Position numbers and translations under genes: made by a program. A stretch of DNA of 64,000 nt from Pseudomonadota bacterium (lineage in GTDB: Bacteria; Myxococcota_A; UBA9160; SZUA-336), in NCBI GenBank assembly GCA_003247575.1, contig QJZC01000052.1, positions 62,001 to 126,000 on the forward strand, written 5' to 3'. How positions within the stretch are numbered: the first letter of the stretch is position 1; every line of letters begins with the position of its first letter. The notes below the pieces were generated by a model. That model had not been told where the DNA came from, made no database searches, and saw only the letters and a list, made by a program, of their open reading frames with translations. Shown here piece after piece: positions 46,348-54,490 of this stretch.

Positions 46348-46614
46348 CGCTCGGCGCACGCGGTGAGTCTGCACGCCGCGCGACCAAAGGCATACGCAGT
46401 GAGTCCGGAGCGTGCCTCGGGCGTGCATGTGCGGCGAGCAGGCGCAGGTCTCTGACCGGTCGTCGGCATGACGTGCGCAGGCCGAGCCTGGCCTCGCCAC
46501 CCCGAGGGGGGGCCGTGCCACTCCCCCTTGGACACGGAGGGAAGGTGCGGCATCGCACCGGCAGCGGCGGATGCCCGTGCGTGGGTGCTCTTTGGCGGGC
46601 CGCGGGAGGTTGGG

Positions 46615-46902
46615 ATGTTTCGTCGGAAACGGTTCGTCGCGGTGCAGCTCGCTGCTGTTCTGCTCTCTTCTTCGTGCGCGGTTGCTGGCGATGATCGCCC
46701 TGCAGAGCCGCAGAGTCCGTTTTCGCAGTGGCACCTCGAGCAAGGACCTGAGCTCGAACCGAGGCAGTCCAGCCCCGAGGAGGACACGTCCGAGTGTTCC
46801 TTGGAAGTTGGGGGAATTCACCGAGTCGGAGATAGAGGGAATCGAGCGCTCTTCCAACAAGGCTGTCTCGTACCCCGAGCGGACGAGGTCCAAGACGACT
46901 AG
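46615..46902 (+). CDS. Small exported hypothetical protein
   Basis: 95 residues from ATG 46615 with a good ribosome binding site (GGAGG, 5 nt upstream). The N-terminus is a textbook secretion signal: basic FRRKRF, hydrophobic VAVQLAAVLLSSS, then CAVAG with a possible cleavage after AVA. The Cys might suggest a lipoprotein, but the residues before it (SSS) are a poor lipobox. The mature part is acidic with three further Cys-free stretches and no recognised domain. It follows a 267-bp gap after the radical SAM gene in which I see only weak inverted repeats, and it precedes the porin by 212 bp. It may be a remnant or a small periplasmic protein; the function is unknown. Confidence 0.45.
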   Translation: MFRRKRFVAVQLAAVLLSSSCAVAGDDRPAEPQSPFSQWHLEQGPELEPRQSSPEEDTSECSLEVGGIHRVGDRGNRALFQQGCLVPRADEVQDD

Positions 46903-47114
46903 TCGCTTGTCCAGCTGATGGGTCCCGGTTCGGTCTCCACCCATTCGAGTCCAACCTGCGAAGCTCTGGACACGCCCGCATTCGTGCGCACAGTTTTGCC
47001 TCCGTCTTTCTAAAGCTCGAAGTTCTGGCGTCGATCACTTCCGAAAACCGCGTCCGGCCACCCTTCAATGACGAGGGCACCTGGGTGGAGCCGGCACCAT
47101 CGGGAGTCAATCAG

Positions 47115-48260
47115 ATGCGACGTTTTCTTCTCCCCGGCTACGTCGGGATCGTGACCACTCTGCTCTCAGGGCCGTTGGCTCTCGCAGACGAGCGAGACGA
47201 CCGGATCCTTGCATTGCAGGATCAGAACGCGGCCCTGATGCAGCGCATTCAGGACCAAGAAGCACGGCTCTCGGCTCTCGAGCAGACGCAGCCCGTGATC
47301 GGGGCCTCGGCTATCCCCGCAGTGTCTTCCTCCGTACCCGGAAAGCATGGGGTCTACGGGCGCCTGCGGCTATCGATGTCGCGCCAGCACACGGACATGG
47401 GAAGTACGAGCAGTGCATCCGAGCGTCAGGACGAGAACGCTCACCTGCTCGGTTTCAAAGGGCATTGGGGTGGAGAGGAGCTCCGCGCGCTCTACAACAT
47501 TCAGGTTGGCGTCGATGCCGACACGGCCACCGCAGGGGACGTCTTCACTCGGCGATTCGCATACGCAGGTCTGAGCAGCCAGACCTGGGGGACGCTGCTC
47601 TACGGGAGCATGAGCGCGCCGTACAAGAGCCCCGGCGTAGACATCGATCAGTTCTACGATACACCAGTCGCGGCTCCTGGGGGCGCGCACCACTTCGGGT
47701 TGTCTTCGTTCAACTCCGGCTGGATCAACAACTCGGTCAGCTACACCAGCCCGTCCTTCAGCGGTTTCAATTTTCAGGGGGCAGTCTTCAAGGACGACTC
47801 CGACAATCCAGATGACGGCTGGAACGTGGGAATCGGCTTCGAGCAAGGCGCGTTCAAGGCGGATCTCCAGATGATCGACGCGAGCACCGAGACTGGTTTT
47901 GCAGCAGGGGACGCTCGTGCGCAGCGTGTCGTGCTGGCCTACACGTTCCAGGAGAAGCTGGCACTCGGAGCCTCGTGGGAGCACGTGAAGCCGAAGCTGG
48001 CGGAGAGCCAGAACCTGTACTACGGCGTGGCGAGCTACCCGATCACGCACAAGATCAAGCTGTCGGGCGCCCTTGGCTTCGTGGACGGTGGTGTGAGCGA
48101 AGGCGTCGGGATCTCTCTCGGAACCTGGTACTCGGTGCTTCCGAGCACGTATATCTACGCCGTCTTCGGAAACATCAATCAGAGCGAGAGAGTGACTGGA
48201 GCGTCCGACTGGCGAACCGTGGGTGTCGGCGTGCATCACGCGTTCGGATTCGGGAACTGA
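47115..48260 (+). CDS. Gram-negative outer-membrane porin
   Basis: 381 residues from ATG 47115 (GGGAG 8 nt upstream; an in-frame ATG at 47085 would add 10 non-signal residues). A signal sequence, RRFLLPGYVGIVTTLLSG, ends near ALA|DE. It is followed by a short coiled-coil segment (about residues 26-55, DRILALQDQNAALMQRIQDQ), as in trimeric porins, and a Ser/Pro linker. The remainder alternates amphipathic beta strands (YGRLRLSMS, RFAYAGLSS, GTLLYGSMS) and ends VGVGVHHAFGFGN, a porin-like terminal strand, although the last residue is Asn rather than Phe. It resembles general diffusion porins of the Porin_4 type. It is convergent with the following cupredoxin gene. Substrate and regulation are not evident. 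Confidence 0.85.
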   Translation: MRRFLLPGYVGIVTTLLSGPLALADERDDRILALQDQNAALMQRIQDQEARLSALEQTQPVIGASAIPAVSSSVPGKHGVYGRLRLSMSRQHTDMGSTSSASERQDENAHLLGFKGHWGGEELRALYNIQVGVDADTATAGDVFTRRFAYAGLSSQTWGTLLYGSMSAPYKSPGVDIDQFYDTPVAAPGGAHHFGLSSFNSGWINNSVSYTSPSFSGFNFQGAVFKDDSDNPDDGWNVGIGFEQGAFKADLQMIDASTETGFAAGDARAQRVVLAYTFQEKLALGASWEHVKPKLAESQNLYYGVASYPITHKIKLSGALGFVDGGVSEGVGISLGTWYSVLPSTYIYAVFGNINQSERVTGASDWRTVGVGVHHAFGFGN

Positions 48261-48314
48261 CTCTGCCAGCGAGTCATCTGGCGAGAGCGATACGAAGAGA
48301 GCGCTGACCCGTAG

Positions 48315-48346
48315 GCGGACGTCGCAGGAGTTCTGCGGGCGTCCGC
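48315..48346. terminator. Hairpin between convergent porin and cupredoxin genes
   Basis: GCGGACG (48315-48321) pairs with CGTCCGC (48340-48346). After a small internal mismatch the stem continues with GCAG/CTGC around a GAGTT loop. It lies between two converging stop codons and could stop transcription from both sides, although no T tract is present. Confidence 0.55.
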
Positions 48347-48360
48347 TCGGGTCGATGCGC

Positions 48361-48900
48361 TCACCTGGCCATCAGGTAGCCCTTCATGCCCAGGACGTTG
48401 CCGTGTCCTGGAATTAAACACAGATACATGTAGATACCGGGATCCGGCTCGAACTCGATCGTGTCCGATCCGCCGGGCGAAATGGTTCGAGTCGTGGCGA
48501 GGATGTGCTCCGAGTTCGCGAACGCGTCATGCACGTGCATGAAGTCGAAGTCTGCCTTGTCGAGCACCTCCATGATCGCTTCCTCGTGCCCCGGCCGGAC
48601 GATCGCTACGTTGTGATAGATGCCCGAGTCGGGCTCCGCGTCATTCCGGAACTCGATGCGCACGGGCCTGGACGCGGGCACCTGAAGCGATTGTTGGTCG
48701 AAAGACACGTCGTTGCCGTGGGTGCTCAGCCGGACCAGAAGCCGGACGCTCTTGCTGGCCGAGCTGGTCTCGGTGCTCGTGCTTGGCGTCACGCAAGCCG
48801 TTCCAAGGCTCAGTGAGAGAAGCAATCCCAGCGCAGCTGGATGTCGGATCGGCACGTTGCCGAAGCCGAGGACGAGCGTAGAGATCCTCGGTCGGTGCAT
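48361..48900 (-). CDS. Exported cupredoxin-like protein
   Basis: 179 residues. The ATG at 48900 is supported by GGAGG 8 nt upstream. The N-terminus has a long hydrophobic signal ending SLSLGTACV; the Cys could be lipidated, but the lipobox is imperfect. After a Ser/Thr-rich linker the domain shows the blue-copper pattern: YHNVAIV near residue 95 supplies the first His, and LCLIPGHGNVLGM near 160-172 supplies Cys, His and Met. The core resembles plastocyanin/azurin or the copper-binding domain of respiratory enzymes. It is probably an electron carrier or copper-binding protein on the periplasmic side. It diverges from the cytochrome c peroxidase gene across a 278-bp gap. The partner is not identified. 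Confidence 0.8.
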   Translation of the reverse strand: MHRPRISTLVLGFGNVPIRHPAALGLLLSLSLGTACVTPSTSTETSSASKSVRLLVRLSTHGNDVSFDQQSLQVPASRPVRIEFRNDAEPDSGIYHNVAIVRPGHEEAIMEVLDKADFDFMHVHDAFANSEHILATTRTISPGGSDTIEFEPDPGIYMYLCLIPGHGNVLGMKGYLMAR

Positions 48901-49178
48901 GAACTGGTCCTCCAGAATGGGGTAGCCGAGTCAGATGTACGAGATACACGATTCGGACCGAGATATGGGATTCGTACCGAGCAACTGACTCGCGCTAGCT
49001 GGTGCATTCAGGGGAGGCTCCGAGCGCGAGAGTATAGCTGCATCGGCGTAGGTGGCTAGAGCGATCACGGGCCAGGCTCGCTCGACTGAAGATCTCCGGT
49101 GGCGGTCCGAAATGGGGACGTGAGGATCCAGTGAGGATCTGCTTCGAGGATTCAGGAATAGATCACAGGGGTGTGGAG

Positions 49179-50207
49179 ATGCGAGCTTCGGTCGTGTACT
49201 CGGTAGGTGCCTTGATATCGATTACTCTGTCTGCCTATTCGGCGCCGCTGGTGTATGCGTCTGACCCTCGGGATCAGGTGGAGCTCAAGACGGCCTACCG
49301 CCGTCCCTCCGAGATTCCACATCCTGACGAGAATCGGTACACGCCCGAGCGTGAGAAGCTCGGAAAGACTCTCTTCTTCGATCCGCGGCTGTCTGTCTCG
49401 GGGTTCATCTCTTGTGGAACGTGCCACAATCCCGCGTTCGCGTGGGGAGACGGCCTGCCGCGTGCCATCGGGCACGGCATGAAGACCCTGGGGCGGCGGA
49501 CGCCCACGATCCTCAATCTCGCATGGGCCCCGAGCCTCTTCTGGGACGGCCGGGCCGATACTCTCGAGGATCAGGCTCTGGGTCCGATTCAGGCCCCGGG
49601 TGAAATGAACATGCCGATCGGCGACCTGCTCGCCCGCATCAAGTCGCTACCCGAGTACGGGCCGCTCTTCGAGCTGGCGTATCCGGGCGAGGGAGTCTCG
49701 CAGAAGACGATTGCAAAGGCGATCTCGGTGTACGAACGAACTGTCGTGTCGGGTGTGTCTCCCTTCGATCAGTACATCGCGGGGAACGAAAGGGCTCTGA
49801 CTGCCTCGCAGAAGCGCGGCTTCGCCTTGTTCAACGGGAAGGCGAACTGTGCGGCTTGTCACTCGAGCTGGAGATTCACCGACGACAGCTTCCACGACAT
49901 CGGGGTTCCTGGAGAAGACCTGGGACGAGGCGCATTTCTCGAGATCGAAGAGCTCAACTATGCCTTCAAGACGCCTACGCTCCGGAACGTCGACCGACGT
50001 GCACCCTTCATGCACGATGGCTCCGAGGCAACTCTGATGTCGGTGATCGAACTCTATGACGCAGGTGGGCGGGTAAGGCGTCCGACGCTCTCGGATGAGA
50101 TCAAGAAGCTCGGTCTCACGTCCTCAGAGAAGCAGGATCTGGTCGAGTTTCTCAAGGCTCTGACCAGCGTGGACGATCCGGTGATGGTTCCGGCTGCTCC
50201 ACGTTGA
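49179..50207 (+). CDS. Diheme cytochrome c peroxidase (CcpA/MauG family)
   Basis: 342 residues from ATG 49179; AGGGG lies 7 nt upstream. A signal sequence, VVYSVGALISITLSAYSA, ends near VYA|SD. Two heme-c attachment motifs are visible: CGTCH at about residues 79-83 and CAACH at 224-228. Family landmarks are LGKTLFFDPRLS, PTILNLAW, FWDGRADTLEDQA, FKTPTLRNVDRRAPFMHDG and IELYDAGG. These enzymes reduce H2O2, or in the MauG branch oxidise a protein substrate, in the periplasm using electrons from small carriers. The next gene, 89 nt downstream on the same strand, encodes a small cupredoxin, a plausible electron donor or partner. The two cannot be assigned to a pathway from this window. Confidence 0.92.
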   Translation: MRASVVYSVGALISITLSAYSAPLVYASDPRDQVELKTAYRRPSEIPHPDENRYTPEREKLGKTLFFDPRLSVSGFISCGTCHNPAFAWGDGLPRAIGHGMKTLGRRTPTILNLAWAPSLFWDGRADTLEDQALGPIQAPGEMNMPIGDLLARIKSLPEYGPLFELAYPGEGVSQKTIAKAISVYERTVVSGVSPFDQYIAGNERALTASQKRGFALFNGKANCAACHSSWRFTDDSFHDIGVPGEDLGRGAFLEIEELNYAFKTPTLRNVDRRAPFMHDGSEATLMSVIELYDAGGRVRRPTLSDEIKKLGLTSSEKQDLVEFLKALTSVDDPVMVPAAPR

Positions 50208-50296
50208 GATGCGAGAGAGCTGCGCATTGTTTCAGTGGATCTGCCCGTGGGCGTTCTGAGCGCCGGCAGGGGAACCTCCGGCAAGGAGGACTTTAC

Positions 50297-50659
50297 ATGT
50301 CAGGTAGACCTTCTCGACAAGCCGCTCGAAGGGGAATGCGCGAGGCGCGCGCTTGCGTGCTCGGCATGCTGACGGTCACGGCGACATGGCCCTGCTTCGC
50401 GGGTGAACACACCGTCAGTCAGAGCGAGAAGCAGTTCTCGCAGGAACAGATCACAATCAAGGCCGGCGACACGATCCTCTTCAAGAATGAAGACAGCGTA
50501 GCTCACAACTTGTTTTCGCGATCGGATGGGTTCAAGTTCAATCTCAAGAAGCAAGAGCCAGGAACGGAGAACGCGATCCCGTTCGAGTCCGCGGGAACGG
50601 CTGAGGTTCGCTGCGCGATCCATCCGAAGATGAAGCTGGTGGTGACCGTAGAGCCCTAG
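50297..50659 (+). CDS. Small exported plastocyanin-like cupredoxin
   Basis: 120 residues from ATG 50297, with a strong ribosome binding site (AAGGAGGA, 6 nt upstream). Basic N-terminus RPSRQAARRGMREAR, then hydrophobic ACVLGMLTVTATWP, with cleavage near CFAG|EH. The copper ligands fit the type-1 pattern: His in SVAHNLFS, then Cys, His and Met in RCAIHPKMKL near the C-terminus. Such proteins shuttle electrons in the periplasm. It follows the diheme peroxidase gene, so it may supply that enzyme. Its stop codon overlaps the stop codon of the convergent kinase gene; both fall in the same CTAG tetranucleotide at 50656-50659. Confidence 0.85.
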   Translation: MSGRPSRQAARRGMREARACVLGMLTVTATWPCFAGEHTVSQSEKQFSQEQITIKAGDTILFKNEDSVAHNLFSRSDGFKFNLKKQEPGTENAIPFESAGTAEVRCAIHPKMKLVVTVEP

Positions 50660-53600
50660 TCCCGCTTCGCGTGGTTGGCCGTCGTGCCCGATGCTCCGAG
50701 CCGTGAGCCGGGGCCGGATCCGAGCCCACGCTTGATCGCCTCGAGCTCCCTTACCTTCAGTGTGGCTCCCCACTCTTCGTAGAGTCGGATGGCGTGGTCC
50801 CACGCGCCGAACGACTTCATGTAGCGGCCGGACTCGACCATCAGACTCGCAGTTCGCTCGTGCGCGAGTGCTTCGTGGTGGAGATAGCCGGCCTTCCGGG
50901 CCCGGCTGGCAGCTTCAGCATACGAGGCGAAGGCGGCCTGGGTGTGCCGTCTCGCGCGTTGAAGCTCGCCCGCCAGGAGCGCGGCCATGTGAGTGAACTC
51001 GGAATTGCTGCGCGCCCGGAACCGTAGCTGTCCCAGAGCACCCCGTGCGACCCGAATACCGCGACGCCGCACAGGGCCCGCGGGCGTCTGCCCCGCGAGA
51101 ACTGCGTTGACATATCCCCGATAGAAGATGAAATCGGGCAGACTCAGGCCGAACACGGACCTGTCCACCAGCTCCGACTGCAGTCGTTCGGATGTGGCCG
51201 ATTCCATGTCGAAGTAGCCCGCGAGGCACTGCACCGCGAGCATGTGGATCAGTGCGCAGAGCTCTTCTGGCTCCAGCGAATGCCCCGACCCTGAGATCGT
51301 GACGTGCTGGGGCGGCGACTCTACGTTTTTCATTCGTATCCAGTCGTAGACGCCCTTGAGAACTGCGGTCGAGTGGCGGTGCCGATAATCTGCTAGATCG
51401 GCTAGCTTTTGCTCTACGTGGGTGAGAGGTAAGCCACAGAGTGCCGCAGCGGATGCGCGGTCGTGGAGCGCGAGATATGCGTATTCGGAATCGCCGAGCT
51501 CTCTCAGGCCGTGTGCGGCACGCTCCAGTTCTGCTAGCAACAGCGGCCGGGGACGCACCCAGCACCAGAAGTACTGGATGATGACGCGAGCTCGCGCGTC
51601 GACGGATGGTGATCGATTCTGTGCCATCCAGTACTCTGCAGCGAGCGCGAAGCGACGTCCGCGAGAGAGGTTCCCATCCAGTACGGCTGACTGCGCCGCG
51701 TGGGTGGCGAGGACGAAGCTTGGCGAGAGCACTATACCGTAGCGCTTGAGTCCGCAGAGCAGATAACAGACAGCGAGACTCACGAGACGTTGCGAATGTC
51801 GGCCAAGTTCCGGCCCGGCAGCGCGAGAGACGATCGATATCGGGAGAAATAGCGAACCGTCGGGCAACGAGCCTGCAAAGGTCCTCTCCGCAGTGGGATC
51901 TCGAATCACCCAGCCGACGCGGAGCAGCGCAATCTTAGCCCGAATCCATCCGGGATTCTTCGGCCAGCGTACTCCAAAGCGTCGGAACCCCTCGAGGGCT
52001 AGATCCAGCGCGCGCCCATCTCTCCGGACCGACGAGAGCGTGATGCGCTTGGCGATTACGAGCGCGCGCTGGATAGGCTCTAGCTGGAGCGGTTCTACTT
52101 GCGCGAGCAGCGACTCCGCCAGATCGAAGTCCCGGAGCTGTGTCGCGGCCTCGATGGAGTCGAGCTGGACCTGGAATGCGAGCTGAAAGCGGGCGCTCCA
52201 GTCGGGCTCGGTGAGTAGCTCGCGCGCGACCCGCAGATAGCGGATCGCAGCGTCAGGGGACGCGCGCTCGAGGCTGAGGTGTGCCGTGTGTGCCAGGATC
52301 TCGACGGCCCTGGAGCGTTCATCGGGGGATAGCGTCGCCGCGGCACCCAGGAGATGCTCCGCGAACGCGAATACGGAGACCGACGGATCCCCCTGCTCGG
52401 TTCGGACGAACAGCGCACGCACCGCTCGATGGTGTAGCTCGCCACGTTCGTCAGCGGAGAGCCGGCTCTGAGCCGCCTCGCGAATCCGATCGTGCACGAA
52501 CTTGAAGCCGTCGCGGCAGGGTGCGATCAAGCCCTGATCGACCATGGCCAGCATCGCCTGCAGGACGTCGAGGCGATCCACCCCAGAGATCTCGACGAGC
52601 GTCTCCAGCTCGAAGACGGTTCCGAGCAGGCTGGCTGCCTTGATGAGATGTCCCTGGGCGGGGGCCAGCCGATCGACCCGGGCTGCGACCACCGCGGCTG
52701 CGTCGTCGGTGATCTCGGCTTCCGTCAGCTGCTGCTCGTCCCATACCCAGCCGCGACCGTGTTCGTGGCGGATCAGATCGAGATCCCAAAGATGGAACAT
52801 CAGCCTGCGGAGCATCAGTGGGTTGTACTGACTCTTGGGTCCGACTCGTCGAGCCAAGCCGTCGGTCTCCTCCGGAGATCGGCACAGCGCGTCGGAGAGC
52901 AAGGCCACGGTATCCTCGTGTCCGAGAGGACGGAGCGAGAGCGTGCTCGTGGGAAGTCCTCCGTCGTGGAGTGTCTCGATCGAGCGCAGTGCGGGGTGCC
53001 GCGCGCTGACCTCGTCGTCTCGATACCCACCGATCAGCAGCAGAGCTTCAGGTAGGGTCCCACGCACCAGGGACGAGATCAGACTCAGGCTGCCCGCGTC
53101 GGCCCACTGCAGATCGTCGAGGAACAGTACGAGCGGAGTCGCACGCGTGGCGAACGCGCCGACGAAGCGCGAGAACGCGAGGCAGAGGCGCTCGCGAGCC
53201 TCCTTGGGCCCCACCCTGGGGACGGCTGGAAAGTCGTCGACCACGTACGCGAGGCTGGGCGCGAGATCAGTCAGCGGGGCTCCCACGGCACCCACGCCGG
53301 AGCGCAGGCGGAGACTCCACTCGGCGACTCTCTCCGCGCGCCCGGCGAGGACCTGACACGCGAGCGACTCGATCAGGGCGGCGATACCCGCATAGGGGCG
53401 ATCTCGAAGCTCGAGGTCGAACTTGGCTTCGGCGAGGTAGCCTCCGGCGCGCACGAGCGGCTCGCGCAGCACTCCGGGAAGGGATGACTTACCCATGCCT
53501 GCGGGGGCGGCGAGAAGGATGCACTCCGACGTTCCCTGGCACGTACGCTCGAGAGCTTGGCTCAACAGGTCGATCTCGGCCTGGCGCCCATAGATTCGGC

Positions 53601-54483
53601 TCGGGAAGCGCAGGCGATCGGACGCATCCGCAGTGCCGAGCGCGAAGTCGTCGTCGATCTCTCCATGGGTTTGCAGCTGCTTCGCGCAGCCCCCGAGATC
53701 GGCGCTGAGGCCGCGCGCCGTCTGGTAGCGCTGTTCAGGGTCCTTCTGCAGCAGCTTGGCGACGATCCGAGAAAGTGCGAGTGGAACACTGGGTGTGAGC
53801 TCGTGTGGGGGTGTGGGGGTCTGAGCCATGTGTGCACAGACGAGATCGAGCCCTCGCTTCGCTCGAAACGGAGGCTCGCCCGTCAGCAGCTCGTACAGGG
53901 TCGCGCCGAGCGAATAGAGATCCGTGCGAAAGTCTACAGCGAGCCCCATGCGCCCGGTCTGCTCGGGTGCGATGTAGTGCATCGTGCCTTCGGCCGTGGC
54001 AGGGGGAAGGGCCTGCTCGGCGCGCCCGATCTCCGTCGCGAGACCGAAGTCGATCAGCGCGATCTTCATTCGGTCGGGATCCACCATGATGTTGCTGAGC
54101 TTGATGTCCTTGTGGATCATGCGCGCGTCGTGCACGTCGGCGATCGCGTCGGAGATTCCCAGTGCGATCCAGAAGAACTCTTCGAGCGAAGGACGTTGCG
54201 CGCGCGAGTAGTCCGAGAGCGCAAACCCTTGGACGCGCTCGACCACCAGGACCGGGCCCGAGCGAGCGTCCACCAGAGCCACCGGGCGCACCAGGCGTGG
54301 GCTATCGATGCGCTTCAGTGCCTCGAATTCGTGCTTGGCGCGTTCGCTCTTGGCTTCGCGGCTGGAGGAGTAGACCTTGAGGACGACGCGCAGGCCATCC
54401 GCGTCTCGGACCCCGGTGTACACCGAGCTATTGCGGGTGTCGTGGATACAGTCCCAGACCGAGTATCCATCGAGCTCCAACAT
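50656..54483 (-). CDS. Ser/Thr protein kinase-STAND ATPase fusion, kinase residues intact
   Basis: 1,275 residues from ATG 54483, 7 nt after the stop of the upstream homologue, so probably co-transcribed. The N-terminal kinase domain (about 1-270) has Lys in VVLKVYS, the catalytic loop MIHKDIKLSNIM near residue 125 (HKD with Asp, Lys and Asn kept), DFG in ALIDFGLAT near 145, and APE in YIAPEQTGR. An AAA_16/STAND-type ATPase follows, with Walker A APAGMGKSS near 329 and Walker B LVLFLDDLQWAD near 455. The C-terminal half is alpha-helical, probably TPR-like, ending AIRLYEEWGATLKVRELEAI. Longer family members end in a histidine kinase or cyclase; this one does not. It is likely a soluble signalling hub; input and targets are unknown. 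Confidence 0.9.
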   Translation of the reverse strand: MLELDGYSVWDCIHDTRNSSVYTGVRDADGLRVVLKVYSSSREAKSERAKHEFEALKRIDSPRLVRPVALVDARSGPVLVVERVQGFALSDYSRAQRPSLEEFFWIALGISDAIADVHDARMIHKDIKLSNIMVDPDRMKIALIDFGLATEIGRAEQALPPATAEGTMHYIAPEQTGRMGLAVDFRTDLYSLGATLYELLTGEPPFRAKRGLDLVCAHMAQTPTPPHELTPSVPLALSRIVAKLLQKDPEQRYQTARGLSADLGGCAKQLQTHGEIDDDFALGTADASDRLRFPSRIYGRQAEIDLLSQALERTCQGTSECILLAAPAGMGKSSLPGVLREPLVRAGGYLAEAKFDLELRDRPYAGIAALIESLACQVLAGRAERVAEWSLRLRSGVGAVGAPLTDLAPSLAYVVDDFPAVPRVGPKEARERLCLAFSRFVGAFATRATPLVLFLDDLQWADAGSLSLISSLVRGTLPEALLLIGGYRDDEVSARHPALRSIETLHDGGLPTSTLSLRPLGHEDTVALLSDALCRSPEETDGLARRVGPKSQYNPLMLRRLMFHLWDLDLIRHEHGRGWVWDEQQLTEAEITDDAAAVVAARVDRLAPAQGHLIKAASLLGTVFELETLVEISGVDRLDVLQAMLAMVDQGLIAPCRDGFKFVHDRIREAAQSRLSADERGELHHRAVRALFVRTEQGDPSVSVFAFAEHLLGAAATLSPDERSRAVEILAHTAHLSLERASPDAAIRYLRVARELLTEPDWSARFQLAFQVQLDSIEAATQLRDFDLAESLLAQVEPLQLEPIQRALVIAKRITLSSVRRDGRALDLALEGFRRFGVRWPKNPGWIRAKIALLRVGWVIRDPTAERTFAGSLPDGSLFLPISIVSRAAGPELGRHSQRLVSLAVCYLLCGLKRYGIVLSPSFVLATHAAQSAVLDGNLSRGRRFALAAEYWMAQNRSPSVDARARVIIQYFWCWVRPRPLLLAELERAAHGLRELGDSEYAYLALHDRASAAALCGLPLTHVEQKLADLADYRHRHSTAVLKGVYDWIRMKNVESPPQHVTISGSGHSLEPEELCALIHMLAVQCLAGYFDMESATSERLQSELVDRSVFGLSLPDFIFYRGYVNAVLAGQTPAGPVRRRGIRVARGALGQLRFRARSNSEFTHMAALLAGELQRARRHTQAAFASYAEAASRARKAGYLHHEALAHERTASLMVESGRYMKSFGAWDHAIRLYEEWGATLKVRELEAIKRGLGSGPGSRLGASGTTANHAKRD

Positions 54484-54490
54484 GCCGAAG

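Noticed and set aside
44737..46944. A 735-codon minus-strand open frame opposite the radical SAM gene
   Set aside because: It is antisense to a gene with complete cofactor motifs, and its translation is Arg/His/Leu-rich without recognisable domains.
50656..54483. A histidine kinase or cyclase output domain at the C-terminus of the kinase-ATPase protein
   Set aside because: No H-box, N/G-box or GGDEF-like motif is visible; the end is helical-repeat-like in both complete homologues.
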